Source: an uncultured Candidatus Saccharibacteria bacterium
GTDB taxonomy: Bacteria > Patescibacteriota > Saccharimonadia > Saccharimonadales > Saccharimonadaceae
Reading direction: 5' to 3'
Assembly: GCA_948571325.1 (NCBI GenBank)
Contig: CAOZKB010000022.1
Span: forward strand, 1-14,486
Length of the DNA: 14,486 bases
Under the pieces are notes generated by a model. The model had not been told where the DNA came from. It made no database searches and saw nothing but the letters and a program-made list of their open reading frames with translations. Below, piece after piece: positions 11,822 through 14,486 of this stretch (the first letter of the stretch is position 1; each line of letters starts with the position of its first letter). Both the position numbers and the translations under genes were made by a program.

Positions 11822-12724
11822 ATGAACGATCAAGTTACTCCGCAAGAAACCACTGAATTACTTCAACTCGCTGAAAAATGCCTTGACATCCCGGGTGATT
11901 TTGTTGAATTGGGCTGTTATCGGGGCGACACCTCTGTTTTATTAGGGAAAATCTTACAAAAATCCTCTGCCTCATCTCCGACTTTTTGTGAAAAATCCCC
12001 GAATTCTCATGCAAATCCCCATGTAAATTCCTCTATTTCCTGTGGAAAACTTCAAACACCCTGTGGAAAACCTGTGGAAAAATATGGGCAAAATGTGAAT
12101 AAAACTGCAACTAATTGTGGAAAAAATGTGGAAAATTCTCCTCAATTTGCGCAAAAAACACCGCACGCTGTGCAAAATTCACTTCGCATTCCTTCGAAAA
12201 ATGTGTTAAAACCTCTTCAGTTTCCTTACCAAAATGTGCGTAAACACCTCTGGATTTACGATTCTTTTGCGGGCTTGCCCGAGAAAACTCCCGAAGATTC
12301 CTCCGGTGCTGGCGCTAACTTTCAGGCTGGGGAATTACTTGTCACAAAGCGCGAAGTAGTTGACAAAATCCGTCGTGCCGGTCTAAAAACCGCCGCTCAC
12401 CCTCATTTAGTGGAGAGCACGGTGATTATTAAGAAGGCTTGGTTCGACCAACTTACTCCTCGGGACCTCCCTAACGAAATTTCTTTTGCTTTTCTCGATG
12501 GTGATTTATATGAATCGATCAAAACCAGCCTTCAGCTTGTCACTCCGCTCCTCGCTCCACGGGGAATTATGGTTGTGCATGATTATAACAACCCTGAATT
12601 GCCTGGGTCTTCGCGTGCCGTGGATGAATGGTTGCGTCAAAACCCCAAGTATCACCTCCAGATAAAATACAGCCTCGCGATTTTACGACGTAAAACTAGT
12701 GCAGGAACTGGGGCGGTGCTATAA
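11822..12724 (+). CDS. TylF-like class I methyltransferase with a large insertion
   Basis: The ends of this 300-residue protein match TylF/macrocin O-methyltransferase-type SAM-dependent enzymes: FVELGCYRGDTSVLLG (27-42, SAM-binding motif I), WIYDSFAGLPE (144-154), FAFLDGDLYES (222-232) and VVHDYNNPELPGS (251-263). Relatives methylate sugar hydroxyls, often on surface glycans or secondary metabolites; the substrate here is unknown. In the family only some 15 residues separate the first two motifs. Here about 93 extra residues (roughly 49-141), low in complexity and rich in Asn, Lys, Pro and Cys (repeated CGK, VEK, NV.K), are inserted. Their DNA is the DnaA-box-like array. No clear ribosome site precedes the ATG. 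Whether the enzyme still folds with this insertion is open. Confidence 0.8.
   Translation: MNDQVTPQETTELLQLAEKCLDIPGDFVELGCYRGDTSVLLGKILQKSSASSPTFCEKSPNSHANPHVNSSISCGKLQTPCGKPVEKYGQNVNKTATNCGKNVENSPQFAQKTPHAVQNSLRIPSKNVLKPLQFPYQNVRKHLWIYDSFAGLPEKTPEDSSGAGANFQAGELLVTKREVVDKIRRAGLKTAAHPHLVESTVIIKKAWFDQLTPRDLPNEISFAFLDGDLYESIKTSLQLVTPLLAPRGIMVVHDYNNPELPGSSRAVDEWLRQNPKYHLQIKYSLAILRRKTSAGTGAVL
11987..12243 (+). repeat. Array of about ten DnaA-box-like 9-mers inside a coding region
   Basis: Copies of TGTGGAAAA or close variants start at 11987, 12041, 12062, 12073, 12094, 12116, 12127, 12169, 12203 and 12235, all in one direction. The reverse complement, TTTTCCACA, is one base from the DnaA box TTATCCACA, and the copy at 12094 (TGTGAATAA) is a perfect TTATNCACA match. 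Spacings of 21, 11, 21, 22, 11 and 42 are close to whole helical turns. The 9-mer is read in two frames (Cys-Gly-Lys and Val-Glu-Lys/Asn), so conservation is at DNA level. Confidence 0.7.
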
Positions 12725-12725
12725 C
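12717..12725 (+). promoter_or_regulatory. Extended -10, probably giving a leaderless transcript
   Basis: TGC-TATAAC lies eight bases before the ATG at 12734, and overlaps the end of the methyltransferase gene. Transcription starting at the usual distance would begin at or next to the start codon. No ribosome site is present. Confidence 0.45.
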
Positions 12726-12733
12726 ATGATAGT

Positions 12734-13123
12734 ATGACTAGCCAACAAAAATTCAAACTAAAACTCCCAGCACCTTTCCCCCGACAACTCAAGTATAGTT
12801 TTATCGCAGGGGTAATTAGTGGTAGCGTGTATTTATTATGTCTTATGTTTTCATGGGATATAACTCAGCGGGTATCAAATTTTTTACCATCAGAATTAGC
12901 CACTGAGGTTGGCGGAATGATATATTTTGCATCTATGGCGACAGGTCTAGTTTTTGGTGTTTTTCTCTTAAAATCATTTCTTGCATACCGTTCTAATCCT
13001 GCTAATATAATTAAAGGTTCCCAGCTTGTCCAAGTGACTATAACGGTTATTATTGATATGCTTCCATGTCTTTTGTTTTTCTATCTTTTATTTCTCCTTT
13101 TCTCAATTATTGCCTCAATCTAA
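12734..13123 (+). CDS. Small integral membrane protein, 129 aa
   Basis: The protein begins MTSQQKFKLKLPAPFPRQLKY, a basic cytoplasmic N-terminus. Three hydrophobic segments follow: about 21-41 (YSFIAGVISGSVYLLCLMF), 61-85 (MIYFASMATGLVFGVFLLKSF) and 101-127 (VTITVIIDMLPCLLFFYLLFLLF). No charged catalytic motif or known family is recognisable. It starts ten bases after the methyltransferase stop, apparently from its own leaderless start. The base composition is AT-richer than that of its neighbours, as is common for membrane proteins. Confidence 0.75.
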   Translation: MTSQQKFKLKLPAPFPRQLKYSFIAGVISGSVYLLCLMFSWDITQRVSNFLPSELATEVGGMIYFASMATGLVFGVFLLKSFLAYRSNPANIIKGSQLVQVTITVIIDMLPCLLFFYLLFLLFSIIASI

Positions 13124-13184
13124 ACTCTTCATAGATATCCAGATAGCGCATGCTTATTTCAATCTAGCAATCTCCCACCGAGTG

Positions 13185-13220
13185 TGCTAAAATAATAAAA
13201 GCCGCAGAAATCTCTGTGGC
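13185..13220 (+). promoter_or_regulatory. Promoter with a 5' hairpin, possible small transcript
   Basis: TGC-TAAAAT (13185-13193) is an extended -10 with a weak -35 (TAGCAA) 17 bp upstream. The predicted start near 13200 coincides with the hairpin GCCGCAGA-AATC-TCTGTGGC (13201-13220). This suggests a transcript with a protected 5' end in the 338-bp gap between the membrane gene and dnaJ. Confidence 0.45.
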
Positions 13221-13273
13221 ATAGGTAGTGGTGACAGTTCTTTTAAAGTATCTGGAGGAAGGAGGGCTAGCCT

Positions 13274-13348
13274 ATGGTTATATCTATTGATTTTTTGAAC
13301 AAACCGTTCATTAAAATAGAAATCGCCTCTTCGAAGAAGAAGCGATAA
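13274..13348 (+). CDS. Possible 24-aa peptide
   Basis: GGAGG (13261-13265 region, part of a purine-rich GGAGGAAGGAGGG) precedes ATG at 13274. The frame reads MVISIDFLNKPFIKIEIASSKKKR and stops in TAA. A hairpin (ATCGC.TCTTC-GAA-GAAGA.GCGAT, 13322-13346) covers its last codons. The strong ribosome site and upstream promoter with 5' hairpin argue for expression. The basic tail and short hydrophobic front resemble small regulatory or toxic peptides only loosely. Function unknown. Confidence 0.35.
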   Translation: MVISIDFLNKPFIKIEIASSKKKR

Positions 13349-13391
13349 CAACTATAAACTATCCCCATTCTAACAAACCTTTTTAATAACG

Positions 13392-13420
13392 TCAAGACTT
13401 CTTCAAAGTCTGACTATAAT
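13392..13420 (+). promoter_or_regulatory. Promoter of the dnaJ gene
   Basis: TATAAT (13415-13420) lies 17 bp after TCAAGA, a weak -35. A palindrome GACTT-CTTCA-AAGTC sits in the spacer (13396-13410), suggesting operator control. No clear CIRCE element is present at this site. The start codon follows after GAGG at a good distance. Confidence 0.55.
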
Positions 13421-13461
13421 TTATATAGTCTAATGACCACTACCACAAGAGGAAAATATTT

Positions 13462-14373
13462 ATGGCAAAACGAGATTATTATGAGATATTAGGCGTTTCT
13501 AAGAACGCTTCCGATGACGAAATTAAAAAAGCCTATCGTAAATTGGCGATTAAATATCATCCAGATAAAAATCCGGGCGATAAGGCGGCCGAGGAAAAAT
13601 TTAAGGAAGTTTCCGAAGCGCATGAAGTTTTATCCGACAAGCAAAAGCGTGCTCGTTACGACCAATTTGGTCATGCTGGGGTAGGGGGTGCGGGCGGCGC
13701 CGGCGGCAACCCGTTCGCTGATGGTAATTTCAATTTCAACGGGCAGAGTTTCAATTTCGACTTTGGCGGCGGGGGTGGTGGCCTGGACGATATTTTGGGC
13801 TCGATTTTCGGTTTCGGTGGGGGAGGCCGGCGCCGCCCCACCCGTGGTGCAGATCACCGCACCACGGTTACCCTCAACTTTGAGGAGGCTGTTTTTGGCA
13901 CCACGAAAACCATTAGCCTGGGCGGCAAGGATCTCAAAATCAAAATTCCTGCCGGCATCGACGATGGTATGTCGATTCGCTTGGCCGGTAAAGGTGGTGA
14001 TGCTCCCAAAGGTGGCACAAAGGGCGATTTGTATGTCATCATTCGTGTCAAACCACACAAAACTCTCACGCGCGAAGGTGTCATTATTCTCTCCGAGGCA
14101 CATATTTCGATGGTTGATGCTGCGCTCGGCACTACTATTGACGTAGAAACCGTTGATGGTACCGTCCGTATGAAAATCCCCGCTGGCACTCAATCTGGCA
14201 CACCTTTCCGCCTTTCTGGTCACGGTGTTCCTCTGATGCGTAGCGACAACGACCGCGGCCCGCATATCGTCACAGTTATCGTTGAAACGCCAAAGAATCT
14301 CACCAAACGCCAAAAAGAACTCCTCGAGGAATTTCGCGGTAATAAGGGTAAAAAACGCGGTTTCTGGGGATAA
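13462..14373 (+). CDS. dnaJ: DnaJ-family co-chaperone without zinc finger (type II)
   Basis: DnaJ proteins deliver unfolded clients to DnaK and trigger its ATPase. Residues 1-70 form a J domain with the HPD motif at 33-35 (KYHPDKNPGD). A Gly/Phe-rich linker follows (about 72-125: GGAGGAGGNP, GQSFNFDFGGGGG). Two C-terminal client-binding domains span about 130-290 (VTLNFEEAVFG, LKIKIPAGIDDG, DLYVIIRVKPH, VRMKIPAGTQSG, FRLSGHG). The four CxxCxGxG repeats of classical DnaJ are absent, so at 303 residues it is of the CbpA/DnaJB1 type. It could equally be named cbpA. No dnaK or grpE lies in the window. ATG at 13462 has GAGG upstream. Confidence 0.92.
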   Translation: MAKRDYYEILGVSKNASDDEIKKAYRKLAIKYHPDKNPGDKAAEEKFKEVSEAHEVLSDKQKRARYDQFGHAGVGGAGGAGGNPFADGNFNFNGQSFNFDFGGGGGGLDDILGSIFGFGGGGRRRPTRGADHRTTVTLNFEEAVFGTTKTISLGGKDLKIKIPAGIDDGMSIRLAGKGGDAPKGGTKGDLYVIIRVKPHKTLTREGVIILSEAHISMVDAALGTTIDVETVDGTVRMKIPAGTQSGTPFRLSGHGVPLMRSDNDRGPHIVTVIVETPKNLTKRQKELLEEFRGNKGKKRGFWG

Positions 14374-14405
14374 CTTCCGAATTTCAAAATCCCAAACCAA
14401 AACTA

Positions 14406-14433
14406 TTGACAAAAACACAATCTGTGCTACAAT
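14406..14433 (+). promoter_or_regulatory. Strong promoter reading out of the window
   Basis: A perfect TTGACA (14406-14411), 16 bp, then TACAAT (14428-14433). A short CTCG/CGAG hairpin (14442-14458) and five T follow, and a second TATAAT lies at 14472-14477. The gene it serves is beyond the right edge. Confidence 0.75.
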
Positions 14434-14486
14434 TAGAGTATCTCGGTGGAGAATCGAGGCTGTTTTTGGGGTATAATATTAAATAT

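Noticed and set aside
11987..12243. CRISPR array or intein in the methyltransferase
   Set aside because: Repeats are only nine bases with short irregular spacing, and there are no intein splicing motifs at the insertion edges.
13164..13192. CIRCE heat-shock operator upstream of dnaJ
   Set aside because: TAGCA and TGCTA are inverted near here and GAGTG is present, but the arms do not match TTAGCACTC/GAGTGCTAA and the site is about 280 bp from dnaJ.
13630..14418. 262-codon open frame antisense to dnaJ
   Set aside because: It lies wholly opposite a clear DnaJ gene, has no ribosome site or motif, and its openness follows from the codon pattern of the real gene.

Overview
The window joins the right-hand part of a tailed-phage genome, most simply an integrated prophage (about 1-9,600), to a stretch of bacterial housekeeping DNA (about 10,500 to the end). 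The bacterium uses the standard code, since many TGA and TAG stops fit. Phage genes carry strong GGAGG-type ribosome sites. The chromosomal genes use extended -10 promoters with very short or no leaders, and the DnaJ lacks the zinc-finger domain. I suspect a small-genome fermenter such as a Saccharibacteria/Patescibacteria member, but the sequence alone does not settle this.

Region 1-546 holds the end of a rightward tail-fibre/collar gene and, facing it, a second collar tip with no start of its own. The two tips lie between perfect 16-bp inverted repeats placed in frame inside the conserved collar motif. This is the layout of an invertible tail-fibre switch.

Region 545-9,376 is a leftward phage operon of about 25 short, mostly overlapping genes. 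It contains an SSB-like protein, a YqaJ exonuclease and a Rad52-type annealing protein (a complete recombination set), a metallophosphoesterase, a VRR-NUC-like nuclease, a DUF4406 protein, an Sm-like protein, a YopX protein, several tiny membrane proteins and many unknowns. Two gaps (5,944-6,346 and around 6,701-6,801) carry strong hairpins and short rightward ORFs with good ribosome sites.

Region 9,377-10,490 looks like a control region. Two extended -10 promoters overlap on opposite strands, sharing one inverted repeat. Leftward transcription meets a terminator-like hairpin within about 40 nt, before the phage operon. Rightward transcription makes about 350 nt of highly structured RNA, then an unrecognised 123-aa protein, then a terminator. 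This RNA-plus-protein unit is the best candidate here for something undescribed. No integrase, repressor or attachment site was recognised.

Region 10,540-14,486 holds acetate kinase, a TylF-like methyltransferase, a small membrane protein, an intergenic small transcript with a possible 24-aa ORF, and a DnaJ-family co-chaperone. A promoter at the right edge reads out of the window. The methyltransferase carries a roughly 93-residue insertion whose DNA is an array of about ten DnaA-box-like 9-mers, all in one orientation, mostly in helical phase, and read in two codon frames. The insertion therefore looks constrained as DNA and not as protein.
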